Origin: Tachypleus tridentatus
Taxonomy: Eukaryota > Arthropoda > Merostomata > Xiphosura > Limulidae
NCBI RefSeq assembly: GCF_004210375.1
Contig: NC_134837.1
Span: 165,395,310 to 165,459,309 of the forward strand
DNA length: 64,000 nucleotides
Direction: 5' to 3'
Part shown: positions 36,265 through 48,046 of the stretch, one piece after another
Layout of the letters: each line of letters begins with the position of its first letter
Position numbering within the stretch: position 1 is the first letter of the stretch
Notes under the pieces: generated by a model
Seen by the model: only the letters and a program-made list of their open reading frames with translations
Databases searched by the model: none
What the model was told of the DNA's origin: nothing
Position numbers and translations under genes: made by a program

Positions 36265-37740
36265 TTTTTGGTGAAAACTTATCAACAATAGAGAAGACGA
36301 TTATCGTTGTAACTCTTCATTGAAGTGATTGGCAAAACACAAAATCTCCACACATTTCGTGTTTATAACAGTGTCGTATAACTACTAGAAACTAAACTAT
36401 ATTTGCATGGTTCAAAGGGCAATAAAACAATAAAATTTATGTAGAAACAGATATATACTGTTACTAGTTTTTAGTTAATTACGATAAGCAAATGTAGTTT
36501 TATGTTATAATTCGAAGTCATTTAAGAAAGAAGAAAAAGGTAATTTTGATATATTTCTTATTATTTGTGGTGGTTACGAGGTTGGTCAAATTGACCTACC
36601 TCATTTAGAATTAATTAGAGAAAATAAAACATAAAATATAAAGTATCATTTTAAAACGTTTGAAATTTACTTAAGGGATTCTAAAAGATTATCAGAAGAA
36701 AATTGGCAATTTTCATATGAAGAAGGTGTTTTAATCTTAACATGAAAATCACTATGCTCTCGGAACAGTTAACACTTTGACTGTATATATTAACAGATAA
36801 ATTTTTAGTAAAATATTTTATTAGAAATTGCGATTTATTTTTTGTCTACTAAAACCTTGCGAAATGTCGTTAAGATATGCAAAATATATTTGAAGTTATG
36901 GTATTGAAACTATGAAGTTCAATTTGGGATCACAAACTCGTTTGACTCAACCGAGCCCGTAGCAAAAGTGATTATGCCAATTATTTAGAAAGCTATGTTA
37001 AAACTGTGCAACTTGGCAAGTCCTCAAAATTATCAAAACTTTTAATAATATGATTTGTTATTTTCAACAAATTTAGGCAGCTCTCTTCTTACACCTTTAA
37101 TACGCAGTTAATCGTTTCCTGAAATTAAAATTTTTCATTTCTTCAATAATGTTTTGAACCCTCAAATTATTAGATAGCAAAATAACAGTTTCTTTCTAAT
37201 TAACAGTAAAGTCGAGATGCATGCTGTATTTTCAATAATAATAAATTGTTCCCTACGAAAGAAATTTTTTACAGAAGAGAAGTTATACTAACATTAAATT
37301 CACAAATAAATGCAGTAAATACAATCATACACTTATTTCATCATCGTAATAATATTCATATTTTTAAAAGCGCTTAAATATTTAAGTAATTACAAATTAC
37401 TTTATTAACGCATCTATGCAGTCACTGCCATGTGTTTCTGGTTGGTTTGTTTTTCGTACACTATATCTATTATTCTTTTCTTATAGTTATTGGTAAAGTA
37501 AAAATTATATGTTGTTACACAAACACAAAACTGTCACTGAACAATTGTACGAATCAATGTCAAGAAATTACTAACCCTAACTAGATAAACAGATGTGGAT
37601 AACAGAGCTTGGGATTTCTTGTTTACACAGACTAACAATTAGAAAACAAACAAAACACATACATATACAAGTGCTATTACATGTGAATTGCTGCTGATAT
37701 TTACAGGTTTAATGCCATATAAATTATTATCCTGCCCACC
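36265..37740. other. No feature seen
   Basis: Very AT-rich, no recognised coding or repeat sequence. Confidence 0.5.
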
Positions 37741-37866
37741 CACCCCCCAGTGGCTCAGCGGTATGTCTGCGGACTTACAACGCTGAAAACCGCGTTTCGA
37801 TACCCGTGGTGAGCAGAGCACAGACAGCTCCTTGTGTAGCCTTGTGCTTAATTCAAAATACACAAA
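37741..37866 (+). repeat. SINE family C, well preserved
   Basis: The head CCCCCAGTGGCTCAGCGG, the CTGCGGACTTACAACGCTG block, B-box-like TTTCGATACCCGTGG and tail GTGCTTAATTCAAAATAC make this a good reference copy for the family. Confidence 0.9.
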
Positions 37867-38276
37867 AGACATATATTATTATCCACATTTTATATTAAAC
37901 GCCACCGATGAAGGTATATTAAATTTTATTTGATTTGACAGTTTTCTAATTATCATAGATCTTGCAAATAACTTGATGCTTCTATTATTACCTTAACTAC
38001 ATTAGCGTTTTCAAACCGATTGTATATCGAACACAGTATTAAACAGTGCCATGTAGTTGTCAAAATTACAACAGGCAGTTATAAAGAAACCCCCAACAAA
38101 TATTTATATTGCATACGTATGACATCTTGCTGTGTAATAATATTATATCGCTAAATAATGATCTCATAAATCAATTAACTTGTTATTATTATTTTAAAAT
38201 TCTAAAATTTCTCCATAAGCCATAGTATGGGTATCGTTAAAACTGAAATGGTCTACCACATCTCCAAACAATTAGT

Positions 38277-38395
38277 CTCCCGCTGGTACAGCGGTAAGTC
38301 TATGGATTTACAACGCTAAAATTAGAGGTTCGATTCCTCTCGGTGGTATCAGCAGATAGCCCGACGTGGCTTTGCTACAAGAAAACACAGACACC
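38277..38395 (+). repeat. SINE family B, well preserved
   Basis: The head CTCCCGCTGGTACAGCGG, the GGATTTACAACGCTAAAA block, B-box GGTTCGATTCC and tail GCAGATAGCCCGACGTGG make this a reference plus-strand copy. Confidence 0.9.
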
Positions 38396-38605
38396 GATCA
38401 AATGAGATGAAGATCTGGTTTTGGGTGTTTTTGAACAAATTGTTGTTAATAAACAACAGTAAAAAGTGTTCTTGTACAAAGATTTGAAAACGTAATATTA
38501 AAACGATATTGAATATGCAAACCGCCAAGTCACGTGACAGCCAGAACAGCATTGGAACGATATGTATAACAAATACATTTTGGTATTGATATTTGGTAGG
38601 TAATG

Positions 38606-38846
38606 GTGGCCTGGCATGGCCAAGCGCGTAAGGCGTACGACTCGTAATCCGAGGGTCGCGGGTTCGAGCCCGCGTCGCGCGACAATTAATTCCATTATTG
38701 GTTGGTAAAAGAATAGCCCAAGAGTTGGCGGTGGGTGGTGATGACTAGCTGCCTTCCCTCTAGTCTTACACTGCTAAATTAGGGACGGCTAGCGCAGATA
38801 GCCCTCGAGGAGCTTTGTGCGAAATTCAAAACAAACAAACAAAAAT
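38606..38846 (+). repeat. SINE family A with head-body deletion
   Basis: The head is complete to GCGTCGCGCGAC, then about 45 bp are missing before CAATTAATTCCATTATTGG. It is flanked by GTAGGTAAT at 38596-38604 and 38848-38856. The same ATTCCATTATTGG variant occurs in the copy at 33435, so the two may share a subfamily. Confidence 0.9.
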
Positions 38847-38859
38847 CGTAGGTAATATG

Positions 38860-39827
38860 ATGTCAATAAGGTTTATAACTCTTGGGGAAGATATGTGGCA
38901 GGAATTTAGGATATACGAAAACAGAATATACTTTGTATTTAATGGTATTCGAAAACAAAGGAATATGGATCAGCTAAAAACACCAACACCACAAAAAAAG
39001 AGAACCTGAACAAGTCATACCACGGCTGTTGTAAGCAAAGTGTAGTGTCTCGTAACAGGTAAGAAGCTTCAGTTGTAAATGACAGTGACAAAAACCATTC
39101 ATTTACTTCCCGCTACAGTACACAACACAATCAAGAAGGACCTTCGTCTGGAAAGGTGATAAAAGTCACGTGTACACAAGCTGTTTCCGTAACATAACGG
39201 TTTCAACTATAGCATACCACAGGCAGATGAGAATAAAAAGATATTCGTGTTCTTCCATACAAATGCATAATGATCAAGTCAACATTTAGATTTCTGTGCA
39301 GTCGGATAATTCGTACACTATTTAAATCATACAAAGCAGCATGAATAAGTAAGATGTTTTAGACATGACGGGACCTTTTGCAGCAGAAATTGCGGAACTG
39401 TTATCAAGACGCACCGTAGTCAGATAGAATATGACTACTGTATTATATGAATAATACGGCATAACTTGTAATGACATAGCATGGTTCCAAATTTATCTGA
39501 AATAAATGTACTCAGCCTCCATACAAGCCATATTGATAGGTAATGTGCTTCAAACCCGAAAACTTTACACTGCTAAACATCATATTACCGTATAAAATAT
39601 TCGTGTTCCACCTTTTGAAGCTGTGGATGCTTTATAAAGATAAAAGTAAAAATCCCACTATCTGATCATATAAAATTATATCAAGAATTTACGTGATGGA
39701 GGGTACTGTCGACTAGCTTCCTTTACTCTGGTTTATCTGTTTAAAAGTAGGGACGTCCAGCTAAAGTAGGTCTTAAGTAGCTTTTCAGGAATATTTTCTC
39801 TCTTTTTTTTTAAATCCCTACAAACTA
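38860..39827. other. No feature seen
   Basis: No recognised gene or repeat between two family A SINEs. Confidence 0.5.
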
Positions 39828-40103
39828 GGCCCGGCATGGCTAGGTGGTTAAGGCACTCGACTCGTAATCCGAGGATCACGAGTTTTAATCCCCGTTACAC
39901 CAAACATGCTCGCCATTTTGCTGTGGGGGCGTTATTATGTGACGGTCAATCCCACTATTCGCTGGTAAAATAGTAGCCCAAGAGTTGGCGGTAGGCGGTG
40001 ATGACTAGCTGCCTTTCCTCTAGTCTTACACTGCTAAATTAGGGACGGCTATCACAGATAGCCCTCGAGTAGCTTTGTGCGGAATTCATAAAACAAACAA
40101 ACC
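39828..40103 (+). repeat. SINE family A with target duplication
   Basis: A full-length copy from GGCCCGGCATGGCTAGGTGG to ATAAAACAAACAAACC. It is flanked by TACAAACT at 39819-39826 and 40105-40112. Confidence 0.92.
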
Positions 40104-40157
40104 ATACAAACTGCAACTTCTTCCCCATGTCAACAAAGGAGATATTTACCCTAAAAG

Positions 40158-40279
40158 TGTGTGTGTGTGTTTTCGTATACCAAAGCCACATCGGGCTATC
40201 TGCTGAGCCCACCGAAAGGAATCGATCGCCTGATTGTAGCGTTGTAAATCCGTAGAGTTACTGCTGTACTAGCGGGAGG
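40158..40279 (-). repeat. SINE family B (first of a tandem pair)
   Basis: A minus-strand copy with a (GT)n-rich tail side and head ending CTGCTGTACTAGCGGGAGG. The next B copy begins only about 8 bp later in the same orientation. Confidence 0.9.
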
Positions 40280-40286
40280 CAAAGAT

Positions 40287-40402
40287 GTGTGTGTGTTTTC
40301 TTATAGCAAAGCCATATCGAGTTATTTGCCGTGTCCACCGAGGGGAATTGAACCCCTGAATTTTAGCGTTGTAAATCCGTAGAATTACGGCTGTCCCTGT
40401 GG
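40287..40402 (-). repeat. SINE family B (second of a tandem pair)
   Basis: Same orientation as the neighbouring copy, with its own (GT)n-side tail and head GTAGAATTACGGCTGTCCCT. It is more diverged in the core (GAGTTATTTGCCGTGTCC). Confidence 0.88.
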
Positions 40403-40596
40403 CATTTTATTTTTGCTACAAAGTTTTAACTACAGCTACATCTAAAATAATAACATTATTAAAATAATTGTTTCGGTTTTATCAGAATATTGGAGTTTGT
40501 AATGTATTAATAGAAGAGTAGAAACTCATTGATGAAGATAAAATATAGTTATGTTAATATTGATAAATATATAACTTTTGGTTAGTTTTAATTAGC

Positions 40597-40620
40597 AATA
40601 TATATATATATATATATATA
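40597..40620. repeat. (TA)n microsatellite
   Basis: A TA run directly before the head of the next family B SINE. Confidence 0.9.
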
Positions 40621-40625
40621 ACAAG

Positions 40626-40745
40626 CTCCCCGCTAGTACAGCGGTAAGTCTACGAATTTACAACGCTAAAATCAGCGGTTCGATTCCCCTAATTGGGCTC
40701 CGCAGATAGCCCGATGAGGCTTTTTAAAAGTAAAAAACACATACA
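40626..40745 (+). repeat. SINE family B
   Basis: A plus-strand copy: CTCCCCGCTAGTACAGCGG, B-box GGTTCGATTCC and a tail with a small A-rich interruption. It is the third B copy within 600 bp. Confidence 0.9.
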
Positions 40746-41099
40746 TATATAAATAACTATCGAGGATAATATAAGAAACTAAATTGCCAGGGTAGGAAAG
40801 GTTTTCATGGATCTTCCAGTAATCTAGAAGGTTGCATTTTTTAGGAATGTAAGAACCACCGAGACAGATGTTGATTTCTGCATTCTCTTAAGATGAGATA
40901 ATTGGTTTCTTGGAGGAGGCAAAAACACAAACTTACTTCTTTAGCAAAAATGGTAATTTACAGTTTAGTTTTGGTTCTATGACCGTATGGTTATTTGTTG
41001 AGAAAACTCTTTGGACTTCTCGTTGAAAGAGCATTTGATTGGATTCATAGACCATAAGTCTAGTGAAACACCAGTCAAGTTTAAATCTTGGATCCAATG

Positions 41100-42600
41100 C
41101 CTCAGGCAAGGAGACGCTTCATTGCTCATACTGAGTCAGTTATAAGTGAATTGATTACTTCGGTGCAGAGATCGTAAATGAAATATGTTGTCTCTTCATA
41201 ATATGTCAGTATTGTCACCAAATCTGTAAGCACAGTTCGATCATGAAAAGTAAGTTTTGATGTACCAACATCTGGATTTTCTAACTTCTTCTGGGGTATC
41301 TTCAAAAAATACTTAATCACCTTAATTTCTAAGGTTTATAATGTTGGAGCTACTGGCTGAATTCTGGCTCTTTTTTCAAATAAATCAGTTGCTTGAACTG
41401 ATTTTCGAATACATACACGATGGCTGATGAATTGGAATTTACTTTCAGCAATAGCCCAGCTCTCTTCATAAAAAACAAACACATTGGTTTGTCTCAAATG
41501 TGTTAGCGGGTTAAAAGTTGTCTCTCCTGAAGTATAAATAATCCACTCACAATATTTACACTTTTACTTGATGTGACCAGATATAGCAGTAGGAGGTACA
41601 AAGTGTTCATGTATCACTAAGGCCAGTTTAGTAGTCATGTCGAATTCTCTCAACTGACTTGAATAGCTTAATAACTACATAATATAATAACTTTTAAGGT
41701 GGTTGGAGAGTACTGATCTGATTTAAACAACCCATAACCATGAACTTCGAAAAAAATCCTGTTATCAAAATTGTTTACATTTTATTAGGTTTCAAAAATG
41801 TGTTTCCACTATATCAAAATCCTATTATCCGACAAGTTCTCTGAAGTCTTATACAATCAATATTACAATATCAGCAGTGTAGCCTACTATTAAAACTATT
41901 GCATTTAAAGCTAGAAATACGATAAACTGAAAAGAGGTCTGAGTTTCTATGAAAAATCAAGTTCCTAATTCATGAATGAATATAAGGGATTTTTGATGAG
42001 TCACCATTGGTACCATGATAAGTAAATTTAATTTAGTCAAAAATTTACTTGCTACGAGAAAAATTCCGGATGATTCTTTATCAATTTTTGTTCGTTGCTT
42101 CTTCAGAACACCAAGAAACCCGCAAGATGATCTAAGGCCTTTTTTTTGGAACAATCAATTTACACGTAAAGTAAAAAAGTTTTGAAACAAACACCAGATT
42201 TACACCATAGATTTGATGGAGTTCGTTGTAAAGAATATTGTCTTGGCCTTCGTTGTCGTAGAAATGTTTTCATATTTTTTGTTCCATCCAAAGCTTTTAC
42301 ATCCAAAAGAAATTTCAAGATGAATTGCATTAAAGCATCATGTCAATCAATCCATCTTGTTTCGCGCATTCCAATGGACTGACTTTTAAGATATTTCCTT
42401 AACATGTAATTTCGATTATCTGATGAATTAGGAAATAAAACAACTTCCCTCATTATTACAATGGCATTTCTGACACTCTGAACACACAAAGCCTCAAACA
42501 ACAAAAGATTTAAGCCATGGTTAAAGCAGGGACATTTGGCAGCATTTCTAACCACTTTCTTTATCTTTTCTACCGCATCAAACTAGTGTGAAATCATCAT
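41100..42600 (-). mobile_element. hAT-like (zf-MYM/P-instability type) transposase remnant
   Basis: The minus-strand frame 42555-42343 reads CFNHGLNLLLFEALCVQSVR, then a stretch ending GMRETRWID. This matches the spacing of the CxxHxLNL...RN...TRW block in domesticated and transposon hAT-type proteins. Downstream fragments include RQRRPRQYSLQRTP (about 42270) and KKQRTKIDKESS (about 42110). No frame exceeds 70 codons, so it is a pseudogene. Family assignment is from motif memory only. Confidence 0.45.
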
Positions 42601-43139
42601 AATACTTCTGTCAGTTCCATTTCCAACGAAATTTATGCAACTCCAATTCCAAGTCTATCAAAACCCTCAAACTTTCAAACTTCTTCTCTGCCAGTGGGTT
42701 CAAAGTTTGGATATTTTCTACTAACTTCGGTATCATGAACAACGATAAATCCTACAAAATCCATTTGTCTTTCCCTTTTGTGGTAGTAGAAAAATACCAC
42801 AGATATCGAAAATAATGCTGTAATAATTAACTATTTTTATTCCTTCAAGATCTTCCAAGTGGTGTGTCTACCGTAACATTGATTCTGAGCTAGTTTACTG
42901 ATGTATGTGTCATATAAAACACCAATGCTTAATTGGTTGCTACAAAATGGTATTAACTCTGTTTAGTCTTTAAGCCATTCCTTAGCATTTCTTTCGTTCA
43001 TTAAATGCTATTTTTAAACTTTCAGCATTAAACTATTCTCGATTACTTATTTCATTTACTGTTCTTATTATTTATGTTTTCTTGGGAAGAATGATAGGTA
43101 ACGAGGAAGTTTTTCCCTATTTTAACGCCATACATACAT

Positions 43140-43270
43140 GGGGTATCAGTACTCGAATACAGCGTTGATAGTCTTCATACTTGTATTTGAATACATTGGT
43201 GGAGAAAATTAAAGTATTCGTATTCAATGACATGGTATTCGTACTTGCTGTATGTGATAGTACGTATTTA
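43140..43270. repeat. Cluster of GTATTCGAATAC-like motifs, possible hAT subterminal repeats
   Basis: Related motifs occur within about 100 bp in both orientations: TACTCGAATAC at about 43152, GTATTTGAATAC at about 43183, TATTCGTATTC at about 43220 and GTATTCGTAC at about 43235. They lie upstream of the minus-strand transposase remnant, where subterminal repeats of that element would be expected. Confidence 0.4.
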
Positions 43271-43950
43271 ATATTGTAAGAATGAACATTGGCTTTTTTA
43301 GCTATTAAATTGTTAGTGTCATTGTTACATCCGTAGTCTGTTAATACCCCTTTCAGTTAAAGCTTTGTTCAAACAAAAAACTAAGTTTGAACTGAAAGAG
43401 AAATCAATAGTTTTCGATACCTAAAGTTAACGTCATGATATAGCATACCGTTTGATAGATGAACACTTTGGTCCTTTCTTGTTTATAAATAATAGAGAAT
43501 TGAACATCAGAGAGAACCATTGACAAAACTTGAAAGAAAGTATGTGACAGATGGGTATATCAAGAGGGGTCTCATTTCTTTTTTGATGGTGATGTAACCA
43601 ATCAAAATTGAAGACTTTGAGAATTATGCTTCGTCTGAGCAATGAAAATATTATAATGATTAGCCTACGTTAAATTTCCTACTTCTTGGGAGAAGTACTT
43701 CTTAGAGTAGAGAGAATGTCTAAAGAAAAAAGTCATATTTCTCACACTAGATAAAATACAGGATATGTGAAGCATTCACTTATAAAATTAAGACTTAAAA
43801 CTTATATAGTGTCAAAATATGGATTATTAGCTACGACTTTATGCTTTATTACTTAGTATAATATGATCAACAAGTAGTTTTAGTTACATTTTGAATGTTA
43901 CTTACTAAAAACATTGTGACATGCGCAGTTAAGAATGCCTGTGGCGAGAG
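43271..43950. other. No feature seen
   Basis: AT-rich, no recognised gene or repeat. Confidence 0.5.
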
Positions 43951-43954
43951 AGTG

Positions 43955-44077
43955 TGTTTGTTTGTGTGAAGTTAAACACAAAACAAAAATGGGTTATTTG
44001 TGCTTCCCGCTGCGGATATCGAACCCCAATTTGTAACGTTGTAAGTTCGCAGATATATTGCTCTAATACTGTGGGGC
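43955..44077 (-). repeat. SINE family C
   Basis: A minus-strand copy: GTTTGTTTGTGTGAAGTTAA, then GCGGATATCGAACCCC, then TTGTAAGTTCGCAGATATAT. Confidence 0.8.
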
Positions 44078-45247
44078 TGGCAAGAGAGTTAGTAGATATA
44101 ATAAACGCATTAAAAAGTGCGAGGAGTGGTTTTATATGTCTAATGTGAATTACATGCTCTTCAAGTTGAGGTTATCAGAGTTAGTACTAATGAGATTGTA
44201 TCTGTTTGGGTTTATGTTCGTCTGTATAAGAGTAGAAGGCTTTCAACTGAAATTTGTCACAGACCACTAGCTGAAAATGATGAAGTTAATGAGAAACGCT
44301 ACAGTGAGAAAAATAATTCAACTGTTATTGAGGTTATGGGTATGGGAGATTTTAATTTTAGACATATAGATTGGTAAATGCTACAACCAAACTATGAAGG
44401 AATGAATAAAAAAAAATGGTCAGGATAGTTTTCTTCAACAATTGGTTAAGGAACTTGTTAGGAACAAAGCTACTTTTGATTTATTAGTAATTTCTACTAA
44501 AGAAATAAATGGCAAGATAGAGATTTGTAAAATATCTGGGTGCGAGTGACATTACTCAATTATATTTGATATTATGATGCACATGGAGGTAAGGAATAAT
44601 TATATTTTATTCCAAAAATGGAACATTTGAAGAGAAGGAACAAGAATTACATGTTGTGAATTTGGCAACTGAATTAATTGGAGATAAATGTGGAAAATTA
44701 TTAGAAATAAATAGAATATTCAAGATAGGCATGTTCCTTTAAACAGTAAAGGTGGATGCAACAAAAAACAAGGTTCCTTCATAAAGGGTATGAAGGATAA
44801 ATTTAAAGAAAAGCGTTATAAAATATAAAATGTTTAAATTGACTGAATTATGAGATTACTCGGAGGATTATAGAAAATCAACAGAGCTGGTAAAATGGGA
44901 AATAAAAGATTATGTGAAAAAGGCTGCAAATGTCAACATTTCGTCAGATACATTATTGTTGAACAAAATATTAAGATAGAAGTAGAGCCATTGTCGGATG
45001 ACACAAGAAAGCTAATATCTGATGATTATAGGATGGCTGGATTATTAAATTCAACTTTTTAGAATTAAAGATTTAACCAATATTTCGCATCCTGAACAGT
45101 TGCTAGATGGAAAAACGATTGGACAAAATCATTATGCTAATTTTGAGTTTCTTAAGAAAACTTTGTGAAATTTAAAGAATGATGAAGCTTTAACGCCAGG
45201 CAATATTTTCCTAAGAGTTTTGAAAAAGGTTAAGGACTAGCTATATG

Positions 45248-45370
45248 TGGATTTTTCTTGTAGCAAAGCCACATCGGGCTATCTGCTGAGCTCACCGAGG
45301 TGAATCGAACGCCTGATTTTAGTGTTGTAAATCCGGAGACTTACCGCTATACTAACGGGGGGAGGGGCTG
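45248..45370 (-). repeat. SINE family B inserted in the CR1-like LINE
   Basis: A full-length minus-strand copy with target duplication GCTATATG at 45240-45247 and 45371-45378. Removing one duplication rejoins LINE sequence. Confidence 0.92.
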
Positions 45371-46022
45371 GCTATATGAACCATTTGCTAGTATTTTTTA
45401 AATCCTTAAATATTGGTTAAGAGTCAGAAGGTTGAAAGATGAAATAATTGTCCCAGTTTGACATCAGTGGTGAGAATCGTTTGTGAAAATATAATAAATG
45501 ATGCTTCATGAAGTCCGTTAACAAAGTTTAAAATTTTGTTGGATAAGCAGCCTGGTTTCATTAAGAGAAATCTTGTTTTATTAATCTTTTAAGATTTTTT
45601 GAGGAGGTTACTGCTTATATAGATTAGGTTACGGGTGTATATTTGATTTTACAAGGTACCATATAAAACTGTTGTTAAAAGTTATCTCTGTAGATGTTGG
45701 GGATAGGTTGTCTCACGAGACAGAAAATTCGCTAAATGGAAGAAAGCAAAGTGTTGTTGTAAATTGAGTTCAATGAAACTGGATTAATGTTACGAATAGT
45801 ATACTTTACGGTTCAGTGTCAGGACTTTTGATCTTTTTGACATATGACATAGATTAAGAGATGATCAATAGATTATTTAACTTTGTTGACATCATTAAAG
45901 TTCGTGGTGTTGCTGGTTGTGAGAAGGACGATACAGCTTTACAAAAGGATCTGGATTATTTGGTGAGTTAGACGAATAAGTGGATGATGAAGTTAAATAT
46001 AACAAATGCAAAGTATATTACG

Positions 46023-46126
46023 CTCCCCGCTAGTATAGCGGTGAGTCTACGGATTTAAAACGCTAAAATCAGGGGTTCGATTCCCTTCGGTGGGCTCAGC
46101 AGATAGCTATAAGAAACGGACACACC
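46023..46126 (+). repeat. SINE family B, second insertion in the same LINE
   Basis: A plus-strand copy, CTCCCCGCTAGTATAGCGG to TAGCTATAAGAAACGGACAC. The tail lacks about 12 bp of the shared core (CCCGATGTGGCTTTG). Imperfect flanks AAAGTATATTACG and AAAGGTATCTAACG look like an aged target duplication. Confidence 0.88.
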
Positions 46127-46599
46127 AAAGGTATCTAACGTGAAATATAATAATTTTAATTATGAGTATATTTTGATGTGAATAATATTAATTGTGCTAT
46201 GAGAAAAAAAGGTATTGATGTTCTGGTTCCTCAGTTTCTTAAATGATACAATGTGCTATTGCTAGTGGTAGGGCAAATAGGATTTTAGGTTTATCTACAG
46301 AAATATTGAATACAAGTCTAAAGAGATTATAATTTCAGTGTATAGGTCACTGGTTAGGACACACTTGAAATATTGTATTTAGTCTTGGTATTCTTACTTT
46401 AGTATAATAGTTATGAAATAATTATAAAGGGATACAAGTTAATATCTCTGAAAATGTTTTAATATGAAATGAAAAGAGATACAGAGATTTGACTGAGATA
46501 TTTAATGTATGTAATACTATTACTTAAAATGTTTCTAAAGTGTCTATAAGGTGAATTATGTGTTGAGCTCATTGTTTGTCATATAGCTAACAAGCCCTT

Positions 46600-48046
46600 G
46601 TATGCTACTTGTTTGGGTCTATAGTCTTTACCAAAGTAGTTTGAAAAAATGGAGAATATACGTGTTTATTTGACTTAGCACTAATGCACAAGTATAGGAG
46701 TGTGACTACAGAAAATATAAATATTGACATGCCCAAAAAAAATTCTCAGATTATTTCATACGGTTAGATGAAACTGTATTTCTACTCGAAGTTATTACGA
46801 AAGCTTTAACCTAATTTAATAAAAAAACAGTTATATTTTATTGAGTTTTAAGTAAGTTCTAGCTAATTCCGGAGAAAATAGTATAATGTAAAAATACGCT
46901 AACCGTAAGACTATCCGTTTATGTCTTATGAGATTCATGAATGTAAAATTAATATTTTTAAATAAATAGTGACGTCAAAATGTCCAGTTGAACGCTATAA
47001 GTGGAAGAACACATTGCATAATCACTTTTTCATTACTAAAGTTAAACAGTTCTATAATATTCCTGTCAAGTTTCGCTCCTACGTATTCAGTAGTTTCTAG
47101 TATGTAACAAACTGGTGGCGGTAAACAATGATCACAACCTATTTATGAAAGCATATAATCAGTTTGTAGTATATATTCTAATATAGGAACCTGTATCACC
47201 TGTCAAAAAACACAGTTAAGGTACTCCAAAATGTAAGGTTTCAATAATACATGTTTTTTATTTCATAGAAATAACTAACTTGCACGCTATAAAGTTTTTA
47301 CTTCTATAAATAAGAAAATGTTGCTTATTTACATGTGAAAACAATCTAGTAATACAAACACTTGTTATTTGAATGAAAAACAGACTCACGCACTAGCATT
47401 TTGATCTTTTCTCGTGCTTAACATATAAAACTAAAATAACTGATTTGTTTCATATTTCATTGTTCCAAACTTTTACTTTCTAACCACGATTCTTTATTCT
47501 GTAACAAAAATATGATTTCTATTATTGTCACCATGTAACAGATTTTGTTGGACGTAATCTTTGCACAGGTATAGCACAAAAGGTCTACGAGGATTATAAA
47601 CATAATTTGTATATACTTAGGTTTTTACTTCGGTAAAATAACAAACGTTATTGACATAAACTTTTTAAAATGTCACTGCTTTTAGAAGCTGATTATTGTC
47701 TCAATTTAATGCTAATATTGTTACGGTGTTTAGTATGGTTATAGCTTTTGCCATTCATATAGTCAATCCATTGTATTGTATCATATTGTGTGTTGGAATT
47801 GTTCAATAATCTTTTCCAAACAAACACTCTTCAGTAGGTATTTTAAAAAGGGACACTTCATTTGTAATTTGCAATATGATTCTCTATTAATATCAAAAAT
47901 GTATTTCCCACATTAGCTTTATATTTCTTTTGTATAAGCTGGGCTTATTTCTTATTTCATGAACTTGACGGCTGAATTAGAACTTCAGGGTAAAGGGACA
48001 ATAGCATCCATCCATACATGTTTGATTTTCTCTCGTTTGTTGTGTT
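46600..48046. other. 3' flank of the potassium-channel gene
   Basis: AT-rich sequence downstream of the minus-strand stop at 48047-48049, probably including the 3' UTR. A plus-strand TTTATT near 47489 would read AATAAA on the minus strand. It is one of several candidates and I cannot choose. Confidence 0.4.

Larger units (their letters stand above)
44150..46600 (+). mobile_element. CR1-like LINE, near complete but decayed, split by two SINEs
   Basis: Domain order is preserved on the plus strand. An endonuclease motif MGDFNFRHIDW is at 44342-44374. Linker sequence includes PEQLLDGKTIGQNHYANFEF near 45090-45150. RT fragments follow: LDKQPGFI near 45540, a degraded SGLLIFLTYDID for the usual GPLLF...I-DI block near 45820, DDTALQKDLDYL near 45930, and SVYRSLVRTHLKYCI near 46335-46375. 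There are stops and frameshifts throughout. Family B SINEs interrupt it at 45248-45370 and 46023-46126, so both arrived after the LINE. Confidence 0.8.

Noticed and set aside
38277..38350. Functional tRNA gene in family B or C heads
   Set aside because: A- and B-box-like motifs are present, but the acceptor stem is not complementary and the sequence repeats many times with SINE tails.
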